NCBI RefSeq assembly: GCF_900142275.1
Contig: NZ_FRAI01000016.1
Coordinates: 1 to 53,888 of the forward strand
Direction: 5' to 3'
From: Anaerobranca californiensis DSM 14826
GTDB taxonomy: Bacteria > Bacillota > Proteinivoracia > Proteinivoracales > Proteinivoracaceae
DNA length: 53,888 nucleotides
Position numbers and translations under genes: made by a program. Below are positions 17,835 through 26,767 of this stretch, piece by piece. How positions within the stretch are numbered: the first letter of the stretch is position 1; each line of letters starts with the position of its first letter. The notes beneath the pieces are model-generated. The model did not search any database. It was not told the origin of the DNA and saw only the letters and a program-made list of their open reading frames with translations.

Positions 17835-17870
17835 CTTTAAGTGATTGATCCCCAAATCAGTCACTTAAAA
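17835..17870 (+). promoter_or_regulatory. Leader hairpin upstream of oppA
   Basis: TTTAAGTGATTGAT pairs with ATCAGTCACTTAAA (one T-G mismatch) around CCCCAA. It is followed by A residues rather than a T tract, so it is not a terminator. It could protect the abundant oppA transcript or be a regulatory element. Confidence 0.5.
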
Positions 17871-17907
17871 ATAAAAAACAAAAGAAAATAGGAGGGAGAG
17901 TAATTAC

Positions 17908-19731
17908 ATGAAAAAACTATTGACAGTATTGTTAATCTCTGTCATGATGCTTTCTTTAGCAGCATGTGGAGGGAAACAGGAGGAAGGACGGAAAATCGGT
18001 GGTACTTTGATTATCGGTAATACCACTGAAATGACCGGGGACTGGATAACAATATTCTCCAACATCGCTACTGATAATGAAGTATTAAATCTTATTTCCG
18101 GTTATTCAACAGTTGATTTAACATTTGACGGTGAGTATGTAATCAACGAAACTGCTGTAAAGGATTATAAGAGGATTGAAAATGCAGATGGTTCAATCAC
18201 CTATGAATTTGAGATCAACAAAGGATTAAAATACAGCAATGATGTAGAAATCACTGCTAAAGATTATGTTGCTGGAATTTTATTATGGAACTCTAAATTT
18301 ATAGCAGATCTAGGTGGAACAAATACTGGTTCTTTCAGGTTAGTAGGACATGACAGCTATTCAAAAGGTGAAACTAAAGAATTTGCTGGTGTTAGATTAT
18401 TAGATGATTATAAATTCTCTGTAACTATCGATGCTGCATATCTACCATACTTCTACGAGTTGCCTTTAGTTGGCTACGGTCCAGAATATCTACCATTCTG
18501 GTTAGGTGACAGTGTAGATGTTGCTGATGATGGAAATGGAGCTTACTTTACCGTAGAAGTTACAAAGGAAGATTTTGAAGATATTTTCACAGCAGCAAGA
18601 AATAATCCTAAATACGTATCTAGTGGTCCATATGTAGTTGAAGAATACGATGTTGCTTCTAAACAAGTTACTTTAAAAATAAATCCTAACTTTAAAGGAA
18701 ACTATGAAGGTCAAAAACCTTCAATAGAAACAGTTATTTTAAAATTAGTTAACCAAGATACAATGATGGATGAGTTAAGGACTGGTCAAGTTGACTTGTT
18801 ATACGGTGTAGTTGCCGGTGACACTATTCAAGCAGGCCATGATTTAGTAGAATCAGGAATCGGTATTAGCTATAATGCTTATCCCCGTTCTGGTTATGGT
18901 AAAATTCACTTTGTAGCTGACCATGGTCCAACCCAGTTTAAAGAAGTCCGTCAAGCTGTTGCCCACTTAATTAATAGAACTGAGTTTATCCAAGCCTTTG
19001 CTAAAGGTTACGGTTCAGTTGTCCATGGTCCATATGGTGAAGGACAGTGGTTCTATCAAGAAACAAGACAAGAATTGTTATCTAAAGTTAATGAATATCC
19101 ATACAGTCTAGAAGCTGCTAAAAAACTTTTAGATGAAGGTGGCTGGAACTTAGATGCCAATGGTAAACCATATACCGGTGAAGGAATTCGCCATAAAATG
19201 GTAGGTGAAGAACTAATGCCATTAGTAATTAAATGGTTCGGTTCTGCAAACAACCAATTTACTGACCTTCTAGCTATTCGTTTACTACAAAATCCTGATA
19301 TCGAAGCTGCTGGTATGAAATTTGAGCAAACAGTTGGTGACTTCGGTGAATTGATTAACTGGTATACCCGTACCGGTGGTGAACAATACACAGTTCCTAC
19401 TTACCATATGTTCAACTTAGCTACAAGCTTTACACCTATTTATGACTTACAAAGATCCTATAAGCCTGGTGATAGAGTAAATTATAACCGTATAGCTGAT
19501 GAAGAGTTGTATAATTTAGCTGTTAAATTGGTAAATAGACCTGCTACCGATAGAGAAGGATTTAAAAAGGATTTTGTAAACTTTATCGTTCGCTGGAACG
19601 AATTGTTACCAGATATTCCTCTCTATTCAAACACATTACATGACTTTTTTAACGAAAAATTGAAAGACTGGGGATTAACAGCTAACATCAGACTTGTTCA
19701 CGCAATTCTCTATGCATACATTGAAGAATAA
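17908..19731 (+). CDS. oppA: Oligopeptide ABC transporter, substrate-binding lipoprotein
   Basis: A 607-residue solute-binding protein of the extracytoplasmic family 5 (OppA/DppA). A lipoprotein signal ends with the lipobox LAAC, Cys20, so it is anchored outside the membrane. The body shows the family pattern: ITYEFEINKGLKYSNDVEIT, VSSGPYVVEEYD, then RQAVAHLINRTEFIQAFAKG and AAKKLLDEGGW. GGAGGGAGAG precedes the ATG. It heads an operon oppA-B-C-D-F; a strong hairpin after it probably makes its mRNA more abundant than that of the other genes. The ligand is a peptide by family inference only. Confidence 0.92.
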   Translation: MKKLLTVLLISVMMLSLAACGGKQEEGRKIGGTLIIGNTTEMTGDWITIFSNIATDNEVLNLISGYSTVDLTFDGEYVINETAVKDYKRIENADGSITYEFEINKGLKYSNDVEITAKDYVAGILLWNSKFIADLGGTNTGSFRLVGHDSYSKGETKEFAGVRLLDDYKFSVTIDAAYLPYFYELPLVGYGPEYLPFWLGDSVDVADDGNGAYFTVEVTKEDFEDIFTAARNNPKYVSSGPYVVEEYDVASKQVTLKINPNFKGNYEGQKPSIETVILKLVNQDTMMDELRTGQVDLLYGVVAGDTIQAGHDLVESGIGISYNAYPRSGYGKIHFVADHGPTQFKEVRQAVAHLINRTEFIQAFAKGYGSVVHGPYGEGQWFYQETRQELLSKVNEYPYSLEAAKKLLDEGGWNLDANGKPYTGEGIRHKMVGEELMPLVIKWFGSANNQFTDLLAIRLLQNPDIEAAGMKFEQTVGDFGELINWYTRTGGEQYTVPTYHMFNLATSFTPIYDLQRSYKPGDRVNYNRIADEELYNLAVKLVNRPATDREGFKKDFVNFIVRWNELLPDIPLYSNTLHDFFNEKLKDWGLTANIRLVHAILYAYIEE

Positions 19732-19752
19732 AATTTAAACTATGTTATAAAG

Positions 19753-19787
19753 AAAAATAGGGTATATTTAAAATATACCCTATTTTT
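19753..19787 (+). terminator. Partial terminator/stabiliser between oppA and oppB
   Basis: AAAAATAGGGTATATTT pairs with AAATATACCCTATTTTT almost without a loop gap. It lies between oppA and oppB and likely lowers read-through, raising oppA over the downstream genes. Confidence 0.75.
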
Positions 19788-19885
19788 CACCATGATATTA
19801 TGTTTTTTAAAGAAAATTAAGAATATATATAAAAACGGTATTTTTGTTATAACTGACTATACTTTAAAAGAAGGCAGGTAATATT

Positions 19886-20872
19886 ATGTTAAAATACCTT
19901 GTAAAAAGATTTGCCTATATGATCTTTGTCTTTTTTATAATGACAATTGTTTTATTTTGGCTTTACAGCTTAATTCCTGGAGACCCAGCTGCAATGGCAA
20001 TACAACATTTAAAAGATCAGCTTCATCCCGATGAATATGAAAGAATGTATTTACAATATAGGGAAATGTATGGATTAGATGACCCTGTGTATGTTCAGTA
20101 CTTCCGTTGGGCTTCTACTTTTTTAAGGGGTGATTTTGGTTGGTCGAGGTATTATAAAAAGGAAGTAATAGAAATCATAAAAACTCCTTTGCAAACAACA
20201 ATTACTTATAATCTTTTTGTAGTAACTGCAGTTTTCTTAATTACTATACCCTTAGGAATAGTTTCTGCTGTTAAGAAAAATTCAACATTCGATAAAATTG
20301 TCCAAGTTGTAACTGTAGTAGGTTATAGTATTCCTTCTTTTATTTTTGCTTTAGTTTTTATATACATTTTTGCAGTGCGTTTGGGATGGTTCCCAGTAAG
20401 TGGTATGCGAACACCTAATTTTTCAGGGACCCAATGGCAAGCTTTTCTAGATTTAGCTTGGCATATGGGTTTGCCGATAATAGCTTTAACCTTCGCATCT
20501 TTAGGTGGAATGACCCGTTATGTAAGGGCTGCCATGATTGATGCTTTAGCATTAGACTGTATTAGGACTGCTAGGGCAAAGGGCCTAAAAGAAAGGGTAG
20601 TTATTTTATCCCATGCTTGGAGAAATGCTTTATTAGGTATTGTAACTTTGATGATTGCATTTTCCATGTCTTTATTTTCTGGAGCTTTAATTTTAGAAAC
20701 AATGTTTAACATCCATGGAATGGGTAAGTTTTTATATGATTCGCTAAGGAATATGGATTACAATGTAACATTAACAATGCAGCTATTTTATGTGGTAATA
20801 GCTTTGATTACTAATTTGCTAATAGATTTAAGCTATGGGCTTGTTGACCCAAGAGTTAGAATAGACAAGTAG
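19886..20872 (+). CDS. oppB: Oligopeptide ABC transporter permease OppB
   Basis: A 328-residue inner-membrane permease of the DppB/OppB type. Typical features are the N-terminal LKYLVKRFAYMIFVFF segment, the extracytoplasmic stretch with YGLDDPVYVQYFRW, and the cytoplasmic EAA-like loop YVRAAMIDALALDCIRTARAKGLKE (seen at about residues 212-236), which contacts the ATPases. The C-terminal VDPRVRIDK is standard. Unlike OppC and OppF of the same operon it has normal length, with no insertion. Confidence 0.94.
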   Translation: MLKYLVKRFAYMIFVFFIMTIVLFWLYSLIPGDPAAMAIQHLKDQLHPDEYERMYLQYREMYGLDDPVYVQYFRWASTFLRGDFGWSRYYKKEVIEIIKTPLQTTITYNLFVVTAVFLITIPLGIVSAVKKNSTFDKIVQVVTVVGYSIPSFIFALVFIYIFAVRLGWFPVSGMRTPNFSGTQWQAFLDLAWHMGLPIIALTFASLGGMTRYVRAAMIDALALDCIRTARAKGLKERVVILSHAWRNALLGIVTLMIAFSMSLFSGALILETMFNIHGMGKFLYDSLRNMDYNVTLTMQLFYVVIALITNLLIDLSYGLVDPRVRIDK

Positions 20873-20885
20873 GGAGGGGATAAAG

Positions 20886-22730
20886 ATGGCTCAAAATAAT
20901 ACAGTTCCTAAAAAAGAAAAAAAGTTTGAAGATACGGCCCATAGGAAGTTTTCCTTGTTTAATTTTATATTTAATAGAAAGCAGTCTTCGATTTTTGAAG
21001 AAGAAAATATCGAAACACCTTTTAAAACCGTTGTTAAAACTTTCAGAAGTAATAAAATGGGAATGACAGCGTTGGTAATTTTATTGACAATATTTTTGAC
21101 TGTGACAATTATTCCGATATTTTATTCTTTAGATTTATCTTTTTCCGATGCTAGTCAAACAAATATCCCTCCTGGATTAGATTTAATGAAGTTTCCTAAG
21201 GAATTAGAAGGAAATTTAAAACAAATCTCGGTAGGACCAAGTTTTTCTGTAGGATTATCTAATGATGGACAAGTTTATGTTTGGGGTAAAAGCAAGCTAA
21301 GTAGAGTAAATGATCTTAGAAATATCCCCAAAAACATGGGAAAGGTAGTTCAAGTAGCAGCTGGTTATGATCACATTTTAGCTTTAAATGATCAAGGTAA
21401 ATTATTTGCATGGGGTAGTAATCGCCATCAACAAACCCTTATTTCTGCTGAAGTGGCTAGTTTAGATAATATAAAATCAATATATGCTGGATATTTATTC
21501 TCTATGGTTTTAACAGAAGATGGTCATACCTATTACTTTGGAAATACAATGCTTAATGATTATGATCATTACCATCCTTACCAAGGACAGATCGCCAAAA
21601 TTGCTAATACCGAAAATCATTTTGTAGGTTTAACCTTTGATGGCGATGTGGTTTATCTAGGAAGGCAAAGCGGTGCTTACTCAAATATCCCCAAAAATAT
21701 GGGTAAAGTTATAGATGTAGCATCAACTTCATTGACCTTTGCAGCTTTAAATGATCAAGGGGAAGTTTTTATCTGGGGGAATCCTTCTACTTCTAGAGGA
21801 GAAAGATTAGTTCCAGAAACTGATAGTAAAATTACTAAATTATTTGGTGGCAGACATCATTATGTAGCTTTAACAGAAGATAAAAACCTTATTTCTTGGG
21901 GTTTTGACAATTATGGTCAAGCTACAATTCCAAGGAAGGTAGAAAGGGCAGAGATTGATACTGTATTTAATGGTTTTTATCAAAATTACGCTGTGACAAA
22001 GGATGGCAGAATATTAACATGGGGTTTAAAGGGTTATCCCTTAGGTTCCGATGACTTAGGTAGAGATCAACTGCAAAGGATTTTACACGGTGGAAGGTTG
22101 AGTATGACAATAGGTGTAGTGGCAGTTTTAATTTCAACCTTTGTCGCCATAATTGTAGGTGGAGTTTCTGGTTATTTCGGTGGAAAAATTGATTTAGTAT
22201 TACAAAGGGTATCAGAAATGATCGCTTCCCTGCCATTTTTACCATTTGCCATGATTTTATCGGCACTGATAGGGAATAGATTAACAAATACCCAAAAAGT
22301 ATATATGATTATGGTTATTTTAGGTCTACTTTCTTGGCCAGGATTACAGCGTTTAATCAGGGCACAAGTTCTTTCTATCCGTGAACAAGAGTACGTTACA
22401 GCAGCTAAGGTTTTAGGAGTAAAACAAAATAAGATTATTTTTAAACACATAATTCCTAATGTTATATCAGTTATTATAGTTTCTGCAACATTATCTTTCG
22501 GTGGCAGTATGATTACAGAGGCTAGTTTATCCTTTTTAGGTTTTGGAGTTCAGCCCCCTCAACCAACTTGGGGTAATATGTTAAATGGTGCTAGAAATAG
22601 TGTTGTTATTCAAAATTACTGGTGGAGATGGGTCTTTCCATCCTTAGTCCTTTCTATCTGTGTAATATGTATTAACATAGTAGGTGAAGCACTTAGGGCT
22701 GCGATAGATCCAAAATCTCAAGAACGTTAG
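20886..22730 (+). CDS. oppC: OppC permease with inserted seven-repeat RCC1-like propeller
   Basis: At 614 residues this permease is about twice the normal OppC size. Residues 1-55 are the cytoplasmic N-terminus and ~57-82 the first membrane segment. Residues ~111-381 hold seven RCC1-like repeats, each with the pattern G..xx.(h)(a)L..DG.(l)..WG: for example SVGLSNDGQVYVWG, HILALNDQGKLFAWG, AALNDQGEVFIWG, YVALTEDKNLISWG, YAVTKDGRILTWG. The normal permease then resumes at YPLGSDDLGRDQLQRILHGG and continues to AAIDPKSQER, including the EAA loop EQEYVTAAKVLG. The insertion sits exactly in the loop between the first membrane segment and the GTDxxGRD motif, predicted to face outside, near the binding protein. 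The frame is open throughout and the insert shares the local base composition. The insert's role is unknown. Confidence 0.92.
   Translation: MAQNNTVPKKEKKFEDTAHRKFSLFNFIFNRKQSSIFEEENIETPFKTVVKTFRSNKMGMTALVILLTIFLTVTIIPIFYSLDLSFSDASQTNIPPGLDLMKFPKELEGNLKQISVGPSFSVGLSNDGQVYVWGKSKLSRVNDLRNIPKNMGKVVQVAAGYDHILALNDQGKLFAWGSNRHQQTLISAEVASLDNIKSIYAGYLFSMVLTEDGHTYYFGNTMLNDYDHYHPYQGQIAKIANTENHFVGLTFDGDVVYLGRQSGAYSNIPKNMGKVIDVASTSLTFAALNDQGEVFIWGNPSTSRGERLVPETDSKITKLFGGRHHYVALTEDKNLISWGFDNYGQATIPRKVERAEIDTVFNGFYQNYAVTKDGRILTWGLKGYPLGSDDLGRDQLQRILHGGRLSMTIGVVAVLISTFVAIIVGGVSGYFGGKIDLVLQRVSEMIASLPFLPFAMILSALIGNRLTNTQKVYMIMVILGLLSWPGLQRLIRAQVLSIREQEYVTAAKVLGVKQNKIIFKHIIPNVISVIIVSATLSFGGSMITEASLSFLGFGVQPPQPTWGNMLNGARNSVVIQNYWWRWVFPSLVLSICVICINIVGEALRAAIDPKSQER
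21216..22028 (+). repeat. Seven tandem RCC1-like repeat units within oppC
   Basis: Seven degenerate units of about 36-42 codons, each ending near a WG, FG or LG pair, fill residues ~111-381 of OppC. Units 1 and 4 both end in NIPKNMGKV, which points to duplication within the array. Seven units would make one complete beta-propeller. At the DNA level the copies are diverged. Confidence 0.8.
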
Positions 22731-22741
22731 GGGGAAAAATT

Positions 22742-23734
22742 ATGGCATTATTAGAACTTAAAAATTTACACACTTATTTCAAAACCAAAAAAGGGATTAT
22801 AAAAGCTGTAAATGGAGTAAGCTATTCAGTAGATTCTGGTAGAACCCTTGGGATAGTAGGGGAAAGTGGTAGTGGGAAAAGTGTATCAGCTATGAGTATT
22901 TTAAAATTGTTAGATGGAAACGGCTATATAGCCGATGGCGAAATACTCTTTAATGGCGAAAATTTGGTAGATATCCCAGTAAATGAAATGACTAGAATTA
23001 GGGGTAATGAAATTTCTGTAATATTTCAAGAGCCAATGACATCTTTAAATCCCGTTTTTTCAATAGAAAGACAATTGGCAGAACCTTTTATGATCCACCA
23101 AGGTTTAAGTAAAAAGCAGGCTGCAGAAAAAGTGGTAGAGATGATTGATTTAGTTAAAATACCAAATCCTGAAGCAGTAGCAAAACAATATCCCCACCAA
23201 CTTTCAGGGGGTATGAGGCAACGTATTATGATTGCAATGGCCTTAGCCTGTCGCCCTAGGGTATTAATAGCCGATGAGCCAACAACGGCGTTAGATGTTA
23301 CTATTCAAGCCCAGATCCTTAAATTGATGAATGAACTTAAAAGTACAATCGGAACATCTATATTGTTTATAACCCATGATTTAGGGGTAATAAATGAAAT
23401 GGCAGACGATGTTGCTGTAATGTACTGCGGTCAAGTTGTTGAAAAAGCAACAGCTAGAACAATTTTTGGAAAAGATAGTAAATATTCTCACCCTTATACA
23501 GAAGGGTTAATGGTATCTATCCCAAGATTAGATACACCTAAAGGAACAAGGCTAGAAGCAATTCCTGGAGCTGTTCCCCACCCCTTAAATTTACCTAAAG
23601 GCTGTAAATTTGCCCCGAGATGTAAATATGCTACAGACAAATGTAAGGAAAATGAACCTCAATTACTTGAAGTGGAACCAGGGCATCAAATACGTTGCTT
23701 CTATCCAGTGAAAGGAGTAAGACAAAATGGCTAA
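22742..23734 (+). CDS. oppD: Oligopeptide ABC transporter ATPase OppD
   Basis: A 330-residue ABC ATPase that powers peptide uptake with OppF. Walker A is GESGSGKS (~39-46), the Q-loop VIFQEPMTSLNPVF, the signature LSGGMRQRIMIAMAL, Walker B VLIADEPTTALDVT and the switch histidine FITHDLG. The C-terminal cysteine cluster (CKFAPRCKYATDKC ... C) is the iron-sulfur or disulfide-like motif usual in this subfamily. It overlaps oppF by eight bases. It carries no insertion, unlike OppF. Confidence 0.95.
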   Translation: MALLELKNLHTYFKTKKGIIKAVNGVSYSVDSGRTLGIVGESGSGKSVSAMSILKLLDGNGYIADGEILFNGENLVDIPVNEMTRIRGNEISVIFQEPMTSLNPVFSIERQLAEPFMIHQGLSKKQAAEKVVEMIDLVKIPNPEAVAKQYPHQLSGGMRQRIMIAMALACRPRVLIADEPTTALDVTIQAQILKLMNELKSTIGTSILFITHDLGVINEMADDVAVMYCGQVVEKATARTIFGKDSKYSHPYTEGLMVSIPRLDTPKGTRLEAIPGAVPHPLNLPKGCKFAPRCKYATDKCKENEPQLLEVEPGHQIRCFYPVKGVRQNG

Positions 23735-25284
23735 CACAAAACAAAATAAAAAGGTCTTAATCCGTATTGAGAACTTAAAACAATACTTTCCATTAAAAAA
23801 GAAATCTTTATTTGCTGAACAATTGTATGTAAGGGCAAATGACGATGTATCTTTAGATATATATGAAGGGGAAACTTTAGGGTTAGTAGGGGAAAGTGGT
23901 TGTGGTAAATCTACATTAGGTAGGACATTACTTCAACTTTATAAACAGACCGATGGTAGAACTATTTATTATGGCAGAGACTTAGATGAAATAGCTCCCC
24001 AGTATGTTGTTTATACATTAAAAAAATCTTGAAAAAATTAGGGATAAATACAAAGAAGCCCAAAAAGCTGAAGAAGAAGCGAGAAAAGCTTATGAAAAGG
24101 CGGCGGAAGGTGAAGAAAAGTACAAAGCTATTAATAAATTAAGGGCTGCAGAGAAGGTGACCAAAGACTATTTTTTAGATATGGTGCAGCTTATAGGTGG
24201 ATTCTTCTTAGCAGAAGATTTAAAACCAGTTGCAAATATTTTATTAAAGGAACATAATGCCGCTATTAAAGTGAGAAAAATTAAAAATAAAATTCAAGAC
24301 TATGAATTAAAGTTAGATGAAAAAATAGCCAAGTTGAAGGAAAAGGGTAGAAGTGAAAAGGAAATAGAAGAAAAAGTAAAAAACTTACAAGAAAAGATAG
24401 CGGAACAAAAACAGGCTCTAAAAAATGCGGAAAAGAAATTGGAGGAAATATTAGCTACAATAGAAAAAATGTTAGATCCTTACAGAAGTCATCCTGATTT
24501 TGCCAAATTAGAATCATACAGAGATAAAGGTATAGACCTAGCTAAACTTACAGTAGAGGAAATGAGGATGATCAGAAAAGACTTGCAATTAATTTTCCAA
24601 GATCCTTATTCATCATTAAATCCCAAAATGACCGTTGGTCAAATAATTTCAGAGGGATTATTTGCCCATAAAATGTTTTCACCAAGTGATCCTAAATTAC
24701 AAGATTATGTATTAGATGTTATGGATAAATGTGGTCTACAAAACTACTTTGTTCACCGCTATCCCCATCAGTTTTCCGGAGGACAAAGGCAAAGGATAGG
24801 GATTGCCCGTGCAGTTGCATTAAAACCTAAGTTCATTGTATGTGATGAAGCAGTTTCTGCTTTGGATGTATCAATTCAATCACAAATCCTCAACTTATTA
24901 CAAGATTTAAAAGAACAAGAAAATCTCACGTATCTATTTATATCCCATGATTTATCTGTAATTAAGTATATTAGTGATAGGGTTGCTGTTATGTATTTAG
25001 GTAACCTAGTGGAATTAGCAGAAACTGAGGAATTATATCAAAGGCCCATGCATCCATATACTGAGGCCCTTTTAATGGCAATTCCTACCACCGATGTGGA
25101 TGTAGATAAAAAAGAAGTCTATGTATTAGAAGGAGATATACCAAGTCCAATTCGCCCACCTGCAGGTTGTAAATTCCATACAAGATGCCGCTATGCAACT
25201 GATATTTGTAAAAATGTACCACCCAAATTAGAGGAAGCTAGACCTGGTCACTTTGTAGCTTGTCATCATAAATTAAACCAATAA
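23727..25284 (+). CDS. oppF: OppF ATPase with large coiled-coil insert; frameshifted at an A7 run
   Basis: The N-terminal part (from 23727) has Walker A GESGCGKST, then stops at 24030-24032. In the +1 frame the protein continues without a gap through 25284, with QLIFQDPYSSLNP, signature FSGGQRQRIGIARA, Walker B FIVCDEAVSALDVS, FISHDLS and the C-terminal cysteine cluster. Dropping one A from A7 at 24020-24026 joins the two into ~518 residues; normal OppF is ~320. The excess is ~180 residues between GRDLDEI and LTVEEMRMIRKD (about 23985-24560), rich in K, E and A with heptad-like spacing, e.g. KNLQEKIAEQKQALKNAEKK. The extra base may be a sequencing error, a real mutation or a slippage site. 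GTG at 24157 is not a credible separate start. Confidence 0.85.
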
Positions 25285-25299
25285 AAAGGATGAATAATT

Positions 25300-25512
25300 G
25301 TGTTATATCAAAGGGAAAAAATTGAAAAAATTTTGAAAGCAAAAAAAGAAAAGGCTGAAGCAATTAAAAAAAGTAGAGGTTATAGTGAAGATTATGATGA
25401 AAAATTGACCTTTGATGATATCTTAGCAATTGTAATTTCAGCAACTATCGTATTTGGACCAATATTTTTGGTGTTGTTAATATTGCTTTACCTAGTGGTA
25501 ATAATATGGTAA
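25300..25512 (+). CDS. Small single-pass membrane protein at end of opp operon
   Basis: A 70-residue protein 15 bases after oppF. GTG at 25300 follows AAAAGGATG. The first ~40 residues are charged and helical (REKIEKILKAKKEKAEAIKK), followed by a long hydrophobic stretch, ILAIVISATIVFGPIFLVLL and beyond. The predicted layout is a cytoplasmic basic helix plus one membrane anchor. The family is not recognised. Its place after OppF, which also carries an unusual coiled coil, suggests a transporter accessory, but this is inference. Confidence 0.6.
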   Translation: MLYQREKIEKILKAKKEKAEAIKKSRGYSEDYDEKLTFDDILAIVISATIVFGPIFLVLLILLYLVVIIW

Positions 25513-25514
25513 AA

Positions 25515-25549
25515 ATAACAGCGGGATAAAAAGTTTATCCCGCTGTTAT
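25515..25549 (+). terminator. Hairpin ending the opp operon
   Basis: ATAACAGCGGGATAAA pairs perfectly with TTTATCCCGCTGTTAT around AAG. The T tract after it is poor, possibly because the insertion sequence begins only eight bases later. Confidence 0.7.
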
Positions 25550-26384
25550 AACTATATTTATAAAACATAGCGTAAAATTATTGTAGGAAAATTTGATAAG
25601 AAAAATTTAAAAGGGATTACGCCTCTGGTAAAATAGAAATTGGCAAAAAAATAATTTAACCAAGGAGGCGAATCCCTATGATTAATATTATACACGAAAT
25701 TGTGTCAAAAGAGTTAAAAAATATTGAGAAAGAATTTATTGAAATAATATCTCGACAAGGAGATTTATCAGAATTCACAATAGTTTTAGAGAAAAAATTA
25801 AAAAATATTGGATGCAGTATTATTAAGCAATTCTTAGAAGAACTAAATGAAGTAGTAAAAAAAGATCCACAGAGGAAAAAGAAGTGGTACATAGAGAGGA
25901 AAGCAGATAAAAATACACTAGTTACAGTATTCGGAGAAGTAGAATACTATAGGACATATTATGTATCAAAGGATGGGAAAGAATATAAATATTTATCTGA
26001 TGAAATAGTGGGTATAAAGCCACATCAGAGGGTAGAAACATTAGTGGAAAGCAGGATGATAGAAGAAGCAATAGATGTATCATACCAAAAGAGTGCTCAG
26101 CCCTATGATATAAGCAAGCAAAAGGTAATGGAAAGCATAAAAAATCTTGATGATATAAAAATTGATATAGAAGAAAAAGAAGCAAAAAGTGAGATTGAAT
26201 ATCTTTATATAGAAGCCGATGAAGACCATGTATCATTGCAGGAAGGGGGAACAATATCTCCTAAACTAATATATATACATGAAGGATTTGAAGAAAGAGA
26301 AGGAAAAGAAAACAGGCACAAACTAAAAAATGTATTTTACATATCTGGTCATTACAAAGGCTCAGAGGAGATATGGAAAGAAGC

Positions 26385-26390
26385 ATATGA
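26385..26390. repeat. Target-site duplication, left copy (ATATGA)
   Basis: Six bases of the interrupted transposase gene, repeated at 29647-29652 on the other side of the inner element. Removing one copy and the element restores the reading frame. Confidence 0.85.
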
Positions 26391-26396
26391 TGTGAA

Positions 26397-26435
26397 TTAT
26401 CAAATTAAAATTCCTAATATAATCAAAATAAAATA
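26397..26435. repeat. Subterminal repeats at left end of inner element
   Basis: TTATCAAATTAAAATT (26397-26412) and TAATCAAAATAAAATA (26420-26435) are two similar units. A third, inverted copy, ATTTTATTTTGATTA, is at 29592-29606 near the right end. They are likely transposase-binding sites, as expected for this class of element. Confidence 0.5.
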
Positions 26436-26548
26436 GTATCATGAAGCCATATCGCTCAATATATTTTTCATATTAAATTAACTTAAACTAATAAAAAAAT
26501 CACATTATCACATTGTTTTAGAGGAAAGAAAAAGCGACTAAAAAGCCG

Positions 26549-26767
26549 CTAATAATATTTAACATCATAGCTAAAGGATTTAAATAAAACAAAAGAGATA
26601 TTATCTAATATAACATACCAATCATGTGCTAACTCCACTCTACAAGGTCTATACTTATTAAAAATTTTTATTTGAAGATGCTCTCCACAACTGATAGGAA
26701 AGTGATTTTCTTTTCCTTTGAAATACCAACATTCTTTCTCTTTAGAATAAACTAACTTACCCATCAT
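26549..26767 (-). CDS. Small transposon protein (DUF5348-like), 72 aa
   Basis: A 72-residue protein whose ATG overlaps the stop of the ATPase gene (ATGA overlap). It shows SKEKECWYFKGKENHFPISC, a basic RPCRVEL stretch and HDWYVILDN, a compact beta-rich layout that I associate with the DUF5348 proteins found beside integrase/ExeA pairs. That name is from memory. The biochemical role is unknown; it is probably a transposition accessory. Confidence 0.55.
   Translation of the reverse strand: MMGKLVYSKEKECWYFKGKENHFPISCGEHLQIKIFNKYRPCRVELAHDWYVILDNISFVLFKSFSYDVKYY

Noticed and set aside
21216-22028. RCC1-like stretch as a separate gene inserted by transfer
   Set aside because: There is no stop, start or ribosome site at its borders, and the permease frame is continuous through it.
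24157-25284. A separate 375-residue ABC ATPase gene starting at GTG 24157
   Set aside because: It lacks Walker A and has no ribosome site; it is the second half of the frameshifted oppF.
25515-25549. Left inverted end of the outer insertion sequence
   Set aside because: The hairpin is self-complementary and belongs to the end of the opp operon; matching IS ends begin at about 25557.
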